Source: Sordaria brevicollis
Lineage: Eukaryota > Ascomycota > Sordariomycetes > Sordariales > Sordariaceae
Direction of reading: 5' to 3'
NCBI GenBank assembly: GCA_033439795.1
Contig: JAUTDP010000012.1
Span: 682,001 to 746,000, forward strand
Length of the DNA: 64,000 nucleotides
Program-made: the position numbers and the translations under genes
Shown here: one piece after another, positions 1-13,162 of the stretch
Layout: each line of letters opens with the position of its first letter
How positions within the stretch are numbered: position 1 is the first letter of the stretch
The notes under the pieces: generated by a model
What the model was told of the DNA's origin: nothing
The model's database searches: none
Seen by the model: the letters and a program-made list of their open reading frames with translations, nothing else

Positions 1-3000
1 TATATTCCGAGCGATATAATTTCTATTATTTTTTGTATAAACCGCTTTAGAAATATATTCAAATTCTATATAATTTACTATAATAAATACCTTAAGTATA
101 ATAAATTTTGGGAATAGGAAACCGAAGTTTATCCTAATAGGTTTACCCCTAATTTTGATTTTTTAGAGCTAGAATATTAATAAAAGTAATAAGAGGTTTA
201 AAATCGTTGCCGAATTAATTTTTAGAATAATATAATTTTAATTGACGAATTATTTCTTTAAATTAATTATAATTTAATTAATTTATATTTAACGTCTCTT
301 CCTCCTTTTATTTAGAAGTCTTTTTTAATATTTTAAATCCTAAAATAAATTATAAAGAGGGAAGTTATTATTACGCTTATTTAAATACGGGGAAGATTAG
401 TAATTCCTCGTAAACCCCTTTCTAATATAAATTAAAAGGAGAAATTATAGTTACTATCCGTAAGAAGGCTAAATTTTAACCTTCGTATAAAAAATATAAC
501 GGATTAAAAAGATATACGAATAATAATAATTAAAATTGTATTTAAGCTAGTTCTTTAATTAGAATTAATTCTTACCGTTGCCGCTAAATTGTTAAAACCT
601 ATAGACGAATTTTTAATTAAAATTTAGAAACTTTTAATTAATAAATCCGTTTTTAAATTTAAGGATTTTAATAGCTTTAAAAATTATATAAATTATAGGA
701 TTATTTAAATTAAGGAGAATTGCCCGATTATTAATAAGATTATAGGTATTAAATTATAAATTACTTTCGAAGATATAATTATAGCTATTCCCGAATCCGG
801 TTAATTATTTAAAAAATTAATTAACTTTAAGTATTATTAAAAGGCCTTTAAGGAAACCCTTTAATTAATATATAATAGTAACGCTATTAAGGATAATAGC
901 CTAGAAATTAATTAATTCCGCCCGTATAATTTATAAATTAATACCGTTACTACGGTATTTAAGGAGCCCTTATATAAGGATTAGAAGAAGAGGTTTAGTA
1001 ATATCCTCGTTACGTAAATATATTAATCCTATTATTAAATTGTAAATCCTAAAATAGTATTTAAAAACGAATTAATTTAAATTTATAAAGAGGATTTTTA
1101 AATTATATTTTATAACGAAAAGTTATTACTTAATAAGGAGGTTACGTATATATAGAATTTTTTTACGCTAATAATTAATATTAAATTTAAAAGTAGTAAG
1201 AAGGTTATAATTCTTTTAAATAATAGTACGGAAGTTAATACTATATTTATTAATTTAATCGATAAATTTAATTTTAATAATATAAATTATACGATTATTA
1301 ATATTAATTTTAATAATAGAAGGGTATAATTTAAGGGTAAAATAGTAGAGGATATTTTCCTATTCGATAAAGGTCGGAAAGTATATTTTATAATTATTTA
1401 AAATTAATTCCCTTATTACAAAATCTTATTTAATTTTCTATTTATTAAAAATACTAGCGTTATAATAAATTATATTAACGTTAGAACTATTTGTATTTAC
1501 TTTACTATAAGAAAAATGAAAATTAATACTTTCTTCGCTATTAAGGAATAAATAAACGCTTTCGGGTAGTGGATTTAATTCCTTTACCGTAATTACTTGC
1601 CCTATTATTATAAATAATACTTAGGAATTTATTTTAATGAATAAATCGCCTTATAAATTTATTAAAATAAATTTAGAAGAAAATAATAAAAGATTTATAA
1701 AAGGTATTAAAATTAATAAGGATAATAAGAATTATTTTTCTTTAAGAGAAGAAGTTACGGATATTATTATTGTTTTATTATATAGTAAAAAGTATAATAA
1801 AGAGGTATTATTTAATTACTTTTAATTAATTAAAAAAATTAATTTAAAATATTAGAGGAAGAATATAAATAATCCTCCGGAGAATTAATTATTAGCAAAA
1901 TAATAATTAAAAAGTAAAGTAGTATAAAACCGAATAAGGAAAAAGATCCGTAGAAGCTTTTTTCGGGAATTACGAAAATTAATAATTAAAAACGCTAAGG
2001 ATTAAGGGAAGAAGGTCCCAAAATTTAAAAAAATAAAGGATATTCCGTCTTTCGCTAATTTATTTTCTTTTACGTCGCTACGAAGTTCTTTTCTATTTAT
2101 CTAAATTAATACTTTATATAAAAGAATCGTTTAAAAAATAAAATTAATTAATAATACGCTTTCGAATGGTTTTAAACCCGGTAATAACTTTAATTAGAAG
2201 AAATAGAAATTCGAGGAAGTTTGGTATAAAATCTAAAAATAATTAGATAATTTTCCGTTTAAATAAAATAAATATATTATTTTATAATTTACGGAATTAA
2301 TTAAAGGTTTTTAATTGACGTTTAAAAGATTTTAATAAATTTTAGAGAAGAATGAATTATTTAATAAAATTAAAATCGAATTTTTTACTTATATATTTTT
2401 TAATTGTAAAAAGGCCCTTATTTAAGAATTTTCTAAATATAATTTTATTTATAAAAATATAGTAGAAAAATAGAAAATTAAAACGGTTATTTATTTAATT
2501 TAATAAACGAAAGTAATTCCTATTCTATAGGTTTTATATAAAAAAGTCTATAATTTACTTAAGGAATATATTTAGCGTAGAATTTTAAAAGAGAATTATA
2601 CTTCTTATTAAAATAATTAGTTTTTCGTTTAAAAGAAGGATAAAAAATTCCAATTAATTAATAACGCTTAGAAAATTAATAAAGTAATTATCCGTAATAT
2701 TAATATACCCCCAGGGTACGAACCTTTTAGCGAAGATTTTATTAGGTACGAGATTCTTTCTTTACTAAATTTATTTTTAGGATACAATAAAATTCAATTT
2801 AATAAAGAAAGTCGGGATTTAACGATATTTTTAATACTTCTTAATCTATTCCGTATAATAATATTACCCTAAGGAAGAATTAATTTAATCGTTCAATTTA
2901 TAAGGGTAATAATTAAAATCCTTTATAATTTAATCCCTAAGGTATATTAGCCTTATTTTAATAATATTTATATTAAAGGCTTAAAAAGCCGGTATAACGA

Positions 3001-5700
3001 CGAATTAATTAATAATAAAGGAATTCGACGCTTTATTTACGAATATTTTATTAATATTAATAAAATATTATTAAATATTAAATTTATTAGCGGAATAATT
3101 ACCGTAGTTAAATCCTAATAGTATAAACGAGAAATAATTTTAATCGGTTATATTTATAATTTTAAAGGCAAATTTCCAAATGAAATTAAAATTAGAAAGA
3201 TTCGCGAATAGATTTATTATATTATTAAAAAAGTTAAATTCCGAAGAAAAGAATTTAAAGAACTTCGAACTTTTCTAAATATCGTTAATTATTACTAAAT
3301 TTGGATTAAAGATTTTGGAATTATCGCTATCCCGTTGTACGTTATTATAAAGAAGGGAATTAAACTAATATAAATAGAAAATTAGCAATTTACTATAGAA
3401 TATCTTTAATATAAAATTATTATTACTTTAATTTTTATAACTTTCGTTTACGATAATAGTAAGAAAATTATTTATTTCGTTATTAATATTTATATTAAAA
3501 AATAGGGAATAATTATTAAATAATTTGGTTTCGATAAGAAGCAATATCCTTATAGGTTTGAAAACGGTATTTAATTACCGGCCGAAATTCGTTATAATAC
3601 TATTAAATAAAAATTTTATAATTTATTTTATATTTTTAAACGATTAAAACGTTAATTTTTCAGTACGTATTTTATTATTAAAATAAATATTTAAATCCTT
3701 ATTTATTAATTTAACGGCGTAGTAAGTAATATTTTTAATACCCTTCTTATATAGTAGATTATTTGGATAAAATACTTCGATTTTAATATAAAATATATCC
3801 CTAGAATTAAAAATACCGTAATTAACGGCTTTTCCCGGAAACCCCTTAGAAAAAATGATTTAAAAGAAAAGCGCTTTAAAGAAGATATTAACGATTTTAT
3901 TAACGTTTAAATTTATTATTTTTTTACCGAGAAATATATAAAAGGGGAGTGGATTTTATTCGACGAATATTTTAATTATTCGAAAAATATAATTCGCTAT
4001 TTATTCTCGCTCTACGTTCCTATATAATATAATAAAATATTTACTATATAATAAATTTTTAAGAGAAATGCCCTTAAGTATTTTATTTACTATCGAAGGC
4101 TTTAATTATAAATAATTTATAAACGTATTTACCCTCGTCTTTTAATTAATAATAAAATATAATAAGAATTAATTATATAACGTTATTATAATAAGGTTAA
4201 TTATCGAAGAAGGGAAGGAATTTATAAATAAATTATTAAATATTATTATTAATATAGGATATATATTTAAATTGAAGATATAATCCGTAATTATATTATT
4301 TATTAAATATACGCTCTTAAGCGTTATAAAAATAGGTATAAATAATTATTTCTAATTCCTTAACCTTTTAGCCAATAGACTTTAAACGTTTAATATTTAC
4401 CGGGCGGAAAGGGAAAATAATAAGCGTTAATTAAAATTAGAAATAATTTAATAAATTACGTAAAAGTAAAAATTCTTTTAATATTAACGTCGAAATATAT
4501 TATTATTTTCTTCCGGGAAGTATTTTTACATTAAAAATATCTTTTTAATATTTTTATCGATAATAATTCCGAATTTTAAGGAGAATTTACCGAAGTATTT
4601 AATAATTTTTAAATCCTATTAATACGAATAGCGCTTTATAATTACCGAACTAATAGAATTAACGAATAAAAGTATTCGGTAATTATTATAATATTAATTA
4701 AATTAATAAAAGGAATTAATAAGGGATAAAGGGATTTACTCTTTTATATCTTTTTTGCTAATTATATTACTATTCGTAATAATTACGGATTTATTCCCTT
4801 TTAATTAGCCTATAATTATAATCCTATTATTCCTATTAAATTCGATTATCTATTTTAAAGGCTAATCGAATAAGAAAAATATTTAAAGAAATATATAATA
4901 AATAAATTAATCGCCGCCGTTATTTAAATATATTATAATATTGAATACCGCTTTTAATAGGCGGCCGAGAAGGTTACTAATATTAAGAGGAAAGTTACTA
5001 CGCGAAGAAATTCCGTTAATTTTTATAAAATAAAACCGAAAAACGCTATTATTAACGTTAGAAATTTTATCCTTATTTACAATAATATTCGGGGAATTAA
5101 TATAAATATTATTAAGAAATTAAATTATAAATAGAAAGGTCCTTATAAAATTATTAATATTATTAACGGGAATATTTATTATTACGCGTAATTAAACGGA
5201 ATTCGTTTTAAGAGGTTAATTTTTTCTAAAAATATTAAAAAATTTATTCGCCGAAACGGTATATTCCTTAATCTTAATAAGGAATACGAAGAATTCAATA
5301 ATTTTAATACTATTAATAAATTATAAATCTTTAAAAAAGTTTAAATTAACGAATATTTACTTTCTATACGGGAATAAGCGCGAAGATTAAAAGTAAAGTA
5401 GATTTAGACTTATTAAAATATTAAAAGAGAATACGAATAAAATTAGGAATTTATTATCGAATTGGAATTTATTAAGCCCGAAAGCCCTTAATATTATTTT
5501 AATAAAGACGAAGTCGAATTAAAGTTGGAATTAAAACCCGAACCGAAAACGAAATTAATATTACGCTTAAATTTAAATTTAAACTAATTTCCGAAATTAG
5601 AATAAATATATTCCTTAATATTTACTTCGTTACTTTTTATTATTATTCATTATTATTTTATTTTTATACGAAATTAATTCGTAGGAATTTTTATTAATTT
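1..5700 (+). mobile_element. RIP-degraded Ty3/Gypsy retrotransposon, 5' end outside the window
   Basis: Interrupted but ordered retrotransposon domains read on the plus strand. A gag-like stretch lies at about 550-1000. A retropepsin remnant lies around 1200-1290, where the active-site Asp-Ser-Gly reads as Asn-Asn-Ser. Reverse transcriptase is at about 2720-3260. RNase H is at about 3390-3860 and ends in the characteristic segment before an SRRP-like motif. Integrase spans about 4000-4950, and a C-terminal Lys-Gly-Pro-Tyr-Lys segment lies at about 5090-5300. Frames are broken by stops that fit Trp-to-stop, and Asp/Gly changes fit G-to-A and C-to-T mutation. No LTR was found: the 5' side is outside the window, and 5400-5960 is too AT-rich to call one. 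Confidence 0.8.
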
Positions 5701-8700
5701 CGAAAGGAAATATATATAATATATAGAATTTTATATTTTATATTTATCTTCTTTATTCCTTTTAATTATATTCTTAAAAAACCTTATTAACCCCTTTATT
5801 TAATTAAGTTTTTTACGATTTTTTTTCGGAAATTAATACTTATATAAATAAAAATATAGGAAGTTTTAAAAAACCGTAAGATATAGATTTATTTTTCTAT
5901 AGTATAAATATTAATAATAATTTTTAATAAAACCCCTATTTATTATTAAAAAAACTTTCGAAATTAATTAAAATTTTACGCTTTTAATTAGAATCTTCTT
6001 TATTATTTTTATTATCTTCTTCATCGTTTTCGTTATCTTCGTTATTATTCCCGTTATTACTTTCATTATTTTCTTTATTTTCGTTATTTTCGTTATTTTT
6101 TTTATTATTATCCTCGTTTTTACTATTATTATCTTCGCCAGTAATAAATTCTTCATTAGAAGAGTTTAAATCGTTATTATTAATATCGATTATTTTTTTA
6201 TTTTTATTATTAATCTTTATTATTATTAATAACCGTCTAAATATATTATAATTACCGTAAATTATAATACCTTTTCTTTTCAACCCTAAAGTTTTAAATT
6301 CTTAGCGTATATATTCTAATTATTATTTATAATTAATAGGGACGGGTTCTTTATTAATAATTTAATAATAAAGAAGAATATTATTAATTAATATCGAGCG
6401 GGCGCAATTAATATTATAGTTCTAAATAAAATATTTAATTTAATCGGACTTTAAAATTTTAATAAATTCGGGATTAAAACCTTCGATTGGGTATTTTTTA
6501 ATAAATTTAAAATTACTTAAAAACTTAATAAATATCAAATAATTTAAAGCTATTTTATTATATTAAATATAATTACTATAAATCCCCCTTTTAATATCCT
6601 TATTTAAAGATTTATAACCGACGAAAAGAATTTAAATAAGAACGTACTCCTATTATTAATTAATAATATATACCGATATATACGTTTTTCGGAGTCGGTT
6701 AACGTAATACGAATAAGTAATTCCGTTCTTAAAAGAAAAGATAATAATTAATAGAGGGATATTAATAGAGAATAAAAGAATATTTATTCGTTATTAAATA
6801 ACTAAATTATTAATTTAAAAATTCGCTCTTTTTTTACTTTTATATAAGTAAAGTAATAACCCTACGGCTAAATTCCTTTTTTTTTAATAAAGATATAGCG
6901 ATTAAATAAGTTACAAAGCGAATTAAATATCCGCTCTAAAACTAATCGATATATAATAAATAAATTAAAAGACGTAATTATAATTACTAATAATTTATTA
7001 TTATTAATACGTTATTTTATATATAACTAATTAATAATAACGGATTTATCGATTGGATAAATATTTATAATAATATTAAATAGCCGAAAGTAGCTATTTT
7101 AAATAATATTTTAAAGGGTATTAAGAGGAAGTGAAGGTCGATATAGAAAGTTAATATAAATTTTAGAAAGGATTTATTTTTTATTATTAGGATAAAAATT
7201 GGTTTAATATACTATTTCTAAAATATTGAGGTTAAAATATAGTCGAAAAGAATTACAATTAATAATAATAATACGTTTTTTAATAAATAAAATAAAGGCA
7301 TTAATATTTAAATTAAATTAATTAAATATAATAAGTTCTTTAATAGGGATTTCCCTTTAGAGGAAACGAAGTAAAGGGTTATTTATAAAGGGAAAGAAAT
7401 TAGCATTAGAATTAGAAGAAGATATTATATTAATTTATTACGAAGAATTTTTACTTAGTAATTTTATTTTTATTATTATTATTAATATTTTATTATATTT
7501 AAAAGGAGAAGGTTATTAAGAAGAAAAACGAGGAATAATTATAAATAAAAACGTACCTTTCTTATACTTTTTTTGGTAGATAATTTTCGAAGGAAAAAGC
7601 CGATAGAAACTATCCTCTTAAAATTATTTATATTATATACCCTACGATTACGAAAAACCCTTAAACCGGATAAAAAAAATAATATCCGTTTATTTAAAAT
7701 AATTTCGTAAAGTTTTAAAATTTTAATTAGTTATAAAAAGGGTTATAAACGCTATTTTAAAGTATTTTTTTATTAAAAATAATAAAAAAGGTATTTTAAT
7801 CCTAAAATTCGATTACGGATTAAAATTTTCGATTATACCGAAAGGTTAAAAAATTATATTAAAGGAAATTAAATAAAATTTATTTATTCTACCGTTTAAA
7901 ATTTTAAATATAAATAGGATAAATAAAAATTAGAAGGAATAAATTTAGAATATTATAAGTAACCTACGAAAGGAGAATAGGAGAAAGGGAAGAATTTACG
8001 ATTTTTCGACTTCGTAGATAATTTACGAAATGGGTATAAAAACCCTTTATTAGTAACCCTTCTTTTCCTTCTTTTTTTTCCTCTTATATATTAATAAGCC
8101 TTTATATAAATTTATATTATTACTACCTATTAAAAGCCTTTCTATATTAAATTTTTTATCCTTTAAAATTTTATTATTAATTAAAAATATTAATTAATAT
8201 AAATTTTTCTAATTTTAATTATAATAATTTGCCCCCAATTTCTACTATAGGAGTACCGAATAATTGCCCTCCCGTAATTTTTGAAATTATTCGGCGTTAG
8301 AATTAAAAAAATAAAATTTGGCCCTAATTCAATAATATAATTATTGGAGAAATTTATCCCCTTCGTATTAGAAATAATTTAATCTATTATAATAAATTTT
8401 AAAATTAGAAATACCTTAGAATTAACCGGTAATAAAATATTATCCCTAATAAAAATCCAACCTATTTAATTATTAAAGAGTTTAATAACGATAAATAGAT
8501 AATTAAAATTATATTCCGCTATATAATTATTTTTCCCGTTTTAAAATAGTTTAATAAATAATTAATCCCGATTATATCCTAGGATATAATAATATTAGGA
8601 TTAATTAATATATAATATTTAACGAATATTAGGAATTAATAGGAAAGAGAAATAATTTATATTGGTTTATATTAGATATTGCGAAAGTATAGCGATTAGA

Positions 8701-10500
8701 TTTATATTTTAATAAATTTAATTATTATTATTAGACGTAGTAAATTTTATATTAAAAATATTAATATTCGAAATAATTTAAAGCTAATCCGATATTAGTA
8801 TTTCTTTATTATAGTTAATAATTATTTCGTTTTTATAATTTTTAATTAGGGAGAAACGTTTTAATTTTTTTATAATAATCTTTATAATTAGTAATACGAA
8901 TAGAAAATTATAAAAGTTTATAAAGTATTCGTAATTAAAAATTATATTTTTCTAATACCGATAGGAGATTAAATCCCTAATATTTTTAATAATTAAAAGT
9001 GGTTTAATATAGTATTTTTAATATAATAGAGAATTTGGATTTATAGCCTTTGGGTCTTGGAAGTAATCCGAATTTTCTTTATCGAAATAAAGCGTCGAAG
9101 TAAATTTATTAATAAATTACCTTAAAGGTTTACGATAATTGAATTTTAGGAATAAAGTAGGTATTAATAGGAATATAATTAAATCCCCGATATAAAATGG
9201 CTTAAAAATATTATAGTTCGGTAATAAATGAGAGTAATATATAATGCCCTTTTAATACAGTAAATAAAAAAGAATTTATTTTCGAAAAATTAAAGATAAT
9301 TAATTTATACGGTCGTAAAGAGGAAAAGCGGAAAAGAAGATTATAATCCCCGGCCTAAATTCTTTACGAATTTAATATATTAAAGAAATTATTTAAATAA
9401 ATATTACCTTATTAAAATAGTTAAATATTAATTAGTATAAGAATTTGTTAATTTCTTTTATTTTTTCCGTCCTTTTAAATAAAAACCTATTATCTAATCC
9501 CTCCTTAAAATTAGAATTGCTTTACCCGATAATAATTTTACTAATAGTATTTCTTTAATAATTATTAATATATAATTAAAAGGAGATTATAATAGTATTT
9601 TAACGTCCCCTACTAAAAAAAAGTAATTATTACTGCCAATTCCTAAAATAAAAAGGAAATATATAGAGGAATAATAAGTATTAATAATTAATATTAATAA
9701 TTATAGGAGAAGAGAAATCGTTATAATTAATAATTTCGTTTTATTTAATAAATTTAGTGTAAATAATTAATTCCCGCTTATTAATAAATTTCGAGAATTT
9801 AGTAGTATAATCTTCGATATTAGATATATTCCGATATTATCCTAATATATTATATTTATAAATTATATTTAAAATATAGGATATATTATTATATTAATAG
9901 CCTAGAATAAAAAAAAAATCAGTTAAAAAGAAAATAAATAAAAAATAAAGCGTAAATTAATTTAAAGAAAGAGAAAGAAAAAGGAGAAAGAGTTTAAAAG
10001 ATTAAAAAAGTAGAAAAAGAAGAGGTCGGTTAGGAAAGATTAAAGTAGTTATTAATAAATTTAGCTTTATAAAATTAATAAATAAATTTAAAGGGAAGTT
10101 TAAAATAGGGCGGATAAATAAGTATAAGGGTATACGGTTAAATAATAGATTTTTTCCGAATTTTTTCGAAAATTTTTCGTAATTTTTTATTCTAGAGGAA
10201 TTCTTCTAAGGATTTTCCCTAATTATAATTTGAAAAAAGAAATATAGGATAAAGATATATTATAATAAATTAATTTAAAAGAAGTATAATAGTAGTATAT
10301 TAAGTAAATTAAGAAAGAAAGTTATAGAATAAATTTCGGACTTTTATATAGAAAGAAGGAAAGTTTTAAAGGAATAAAAGGAGAAAAGGGTAATTAGAAA
10401 AAGAAGAAGGAAAATTAAATAACTTTTATTAGAATAATAATTAGATTTTATTCAATCTTTAAAATAAAACTCTTCTTCAATTTAGTAAAAATTAACTCCT
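5700..10500. other. AT-rich RIP-mutated repeat sequence, unclassified
   Basis: Base composition and dinucleotide bias match the neighbouring dead transposons. On the minus strand a stretch near 8480-8600 loosely resembles the retropepsin region of a Gypsy element, ending in a readable FKTGK. The only open frames (5984-6283, minus) encode an Asn/Glu/Lys-rich low-complexity peptide. I could not find a convincing reverse transcriptase or transposase core. This may be one minus-strand element or several fragments. Confidence 0.5.
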
Positions 10501-11200
10501 TAATTAAGTCTTTAAAATTTCCTAACCCTACCACTATAATGGGTAAAAGAAAAAATATAATTAAATCGAAAAAGATATTCCTATTATTAGATTACTCCTT
10601 TCTCCCCTATAGATTTACTCCTCTCTTTATTCTTTTAATCTTATTAGAAGTTTTTAATATAGCTTCTTTCCTAATTGTTGTAGTGGTAGTAGTTGTTTGG
10701 GGTTGTTTTTCTTCCCCATTTCACTATATAATTATAATTACCTAAATCTCGAATTAATTTTCTACTATTAATAAAAAGTAACCTAAACCGAATAATATAT
10801 AATTATTTACAAATAAATTCGAAATTACAATAAATAATATATTAAAGTAAATCCCCTAATACTTCTATACCCGGATTAATAAATTCGCTTTATATTTTAA
10901 TATTTTAATTAATAATTTACTTTTCCTATTAATTATACTCTTATCTAATTATAATATAAATAGTAACGTATAAATTAAATAGGTTAATTTTACTAATAAT
11001 TAAATACCCCTTAATATAGTAATTAGTTAATTCGTTTAAAGAAGTAATTATTATACTAAAATTATAATATTAATAAATATAATAACGTACCTATTAATAA
11101 CGTACGAATATATACGTATTATTTAAATACGTTAAAATCTTAGGCTATTCGTTATTAAATTCGCTAATTATACGGCTCTAATATTAAATAAAAGCTTCCT
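10500..11200. other. AT-rich spacer, no gene seen
   Basis: Very AT-rich. It contains one short hydrophobic frame with GT-rich codons at 10539-10745 that I do not believe is a gene. It may include the 3' part of the adjacent MULE. Confidence 0.4.
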
Positions 11201-12900
11201 CGTTAGGTATAAAAATTATTAACTTTTAGAGTATAAAAAGACTCTAATAAATATATTCAATAATATTTAGTATTATAGTTAAATTAATTATTAAATTGGT
11301 TTAATTAAAAACCTTACGGTTATTATTATTAAAAGTAGTCCGCGGTTTCTTTTATTTTTAAGGCCTATTATTTTATTTAAATTCTAAATTACTATTCTCT
11401 TCGCCGTCGGCCCGTTTCTATTTCTTCTTTACTTATAATAAAACGTTCCGGTTAATATAAAAGACGCAAATTTATTATTATACATTTAAATAAATAATTT
11501 CTAACGCTATTTTTAATTATTTATTAAAATTTATAAGGATAACGTTTAGCTTCTTTACCCCGGCTCTAACGCGTAATTTCTTAAAGGCGTTAACTACCTA
11601 TTCGAAACCTTCAACTCTCTTATTATTAATTAGACCGAAGGTAATAGAATAAATAAAATTAGTATTTATTATATTAATAATAATAGTAAGTGGGTAATTA
11701 TATTTATAAATTAGCCGTTAAATTAGGGAGTATTTCTTTAGGATATTATTCCTAACTTACCGATTAATTTTATATATATTATCTATACCTAGGTATTTTA
11801 AATATCTTTTCTATTATATTAAATAAAAATCCTAATTCTATATTAGACCGAAGAGACGATCCGGGTTATCTTTAGCCTATTTAATAATATAAGGAATATT
11901 ATATTTATTAAACTTCTTAATAAATATAATTGTAGATTTATAATAATAGCGTTACCTCTTTTTGAATTTATAGCGCTAATTTTTAATATCCTTATATATA
12001 TATACCCTAATTTTAAATTCCCATTATATAACAGTTAGGATATCCTATAATTTAATATTAAATTAAACTATTAAATTAATTACTTTCGCGAAGACCTCTT
12101 TAATACGTTTATAATATTATAAATATATAGAAGGATATAAAGAGGCGGTATAATTATATATTTAATACTTTAAATCTATATCCGGGCAATATATTTATTA
12201 CCAATTAAAACTTTTAAATATAATAATTACGCTTATTTATTAATAACCATACTTACGACTTTTAATCTTTTTAAACTAGGTTTTCGAAGGTCGAAATTTA
12301 CTAAACTAATTATACTTCAAGCGGTAATACGTAGCCTAACTATTATAATAATTAAATATATTCGTACGGTTAAAATTAATACTACGAATTTTACCCCAAT
12401 TATTAAATATATTTTAAATTTTTTAAATAAATAAAATAGGCCGTAGTATAATATTATTAATCGTTAAATTAGGTATTTCCCTCGGGTATATATTATCCTT
12501 TAAATTTATATTACCTTCTTTTTCCTCCTCTTCCTCTTCTTCCTCCTTTTTATTTATATAATCTTCGGAATTAATAGACGGGTTATATTTAATATCGCTT
12601 TCCGAATAAGAAATATTATATATAGAGGTAGGTAATTACGCGGATATTGGTATAAACGATTTATCTTCGCTAATAGTACAATAAATTTCGGAATTATTAT
12701 TAAATTAAATAGCAGATATACTATAACCAAAAATTATTAACATAGATATTTTTCCGGTAATATAACGAATAAATTGATATTAAAATTATAATAATACGAC
12801 GTTTTTTCGTAGAGTTATTATATTATTTTGGCGTTAATATTTATATTGTTTAAATACGTTACAAAAAATCGCGCACAATACTTGGCGATACCTTCACAAT
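11200..12900 (-). mobile_element. RIP-degraded Mutator-like (MULE) transposase remnant 1
   Basis: Read on the minus strand, an acidic N-terminal stretch (about 12640-12500) is followed by a FAR1-like region near 12400. Next comes the MULE core with a D-N-x-Y-K-x-N-R motif near 11760-11790, where the first catalytic Asp survives. A segment reading VNAFKKLRVRAGVKK lies near 11590, then an isoleucine-rich Asp/Asn-Phe segment for the second acidic residue, and a C-x-(Y/H)-I-x-(K/R)-N-V segment near 11450. Family knowledge: these are hallmarks of MULE transposases (DDE fold). No terminal repeats or target duplication were found. The palindromic repeats at 13010-13096 could mark its right end. It is full of stops and not functional. 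Confidence 0.7.
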
Positions 12901-13009
12901 TTCTAGCGGCGAACTAATAGTAGAAGTAAGTAATAAAACTGTAAAGACCTTCCATTAATTATACTAATAATAATTAACCTAATTGAGCTAAGGTTAGGGA
13001 TATATATAA

Positions 13010-13096
13010 CACTGCCCGCGGAGTGCTCTTATATATTAAAACACTCGGGGGGCAGTGACACTGCCCGCGGAGTGAAACGACACTGCCCCCCGAGTG
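13010..13096. repeat. Four copies of a 16-bp near-palindrome, CACTGCCCSCSGAGTG
   Basis: Copies lie at 13010-13025 (CACTGCCCGCGGAGTG), 13042-13057 (CACTCGGGGGGCAGTG, inverted), 13059-13074 (same as copy 1) and 13081-13096 (CACTGCCCCCCGAGTG). Each begins CACT and ends AGTG, so each is itself almost palindromic, and neighbouring copies can form a larger hairpin. They sit exactly where AT-rich DNA gives way to the methyltransferase gene. They are probably a transposon terminus or a small foldback insertion; which family is unknown. Confidence 0.75.
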
Positions 13097-13162
13097 CGTC
13101 CCTTGAACAATGCCGCCAAGGACTACAGTGATGCAAATGACCTTGACAGTCACCTTCGGCGG

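Noticed and set aside
5984..6283. 99-residue Asn/Glu/Lys-rich minus frame
   Set aside because: Low-complexity translation of RIP-mutated DNA; no independent support.
10539..10745. 68-residue hydrophobic frame
   Set aside because: Random Leu/Phe/Val-rich reading of AT-rich DNA with a GT repeat.
13094..13162. Upstream start for the methyltransferase at a GTG
   Set aside because: Nuclear fungal genes rarely start at GTG; the first in-frame ATG is 13163. The open upstream stretch is discussed as possible truncation.
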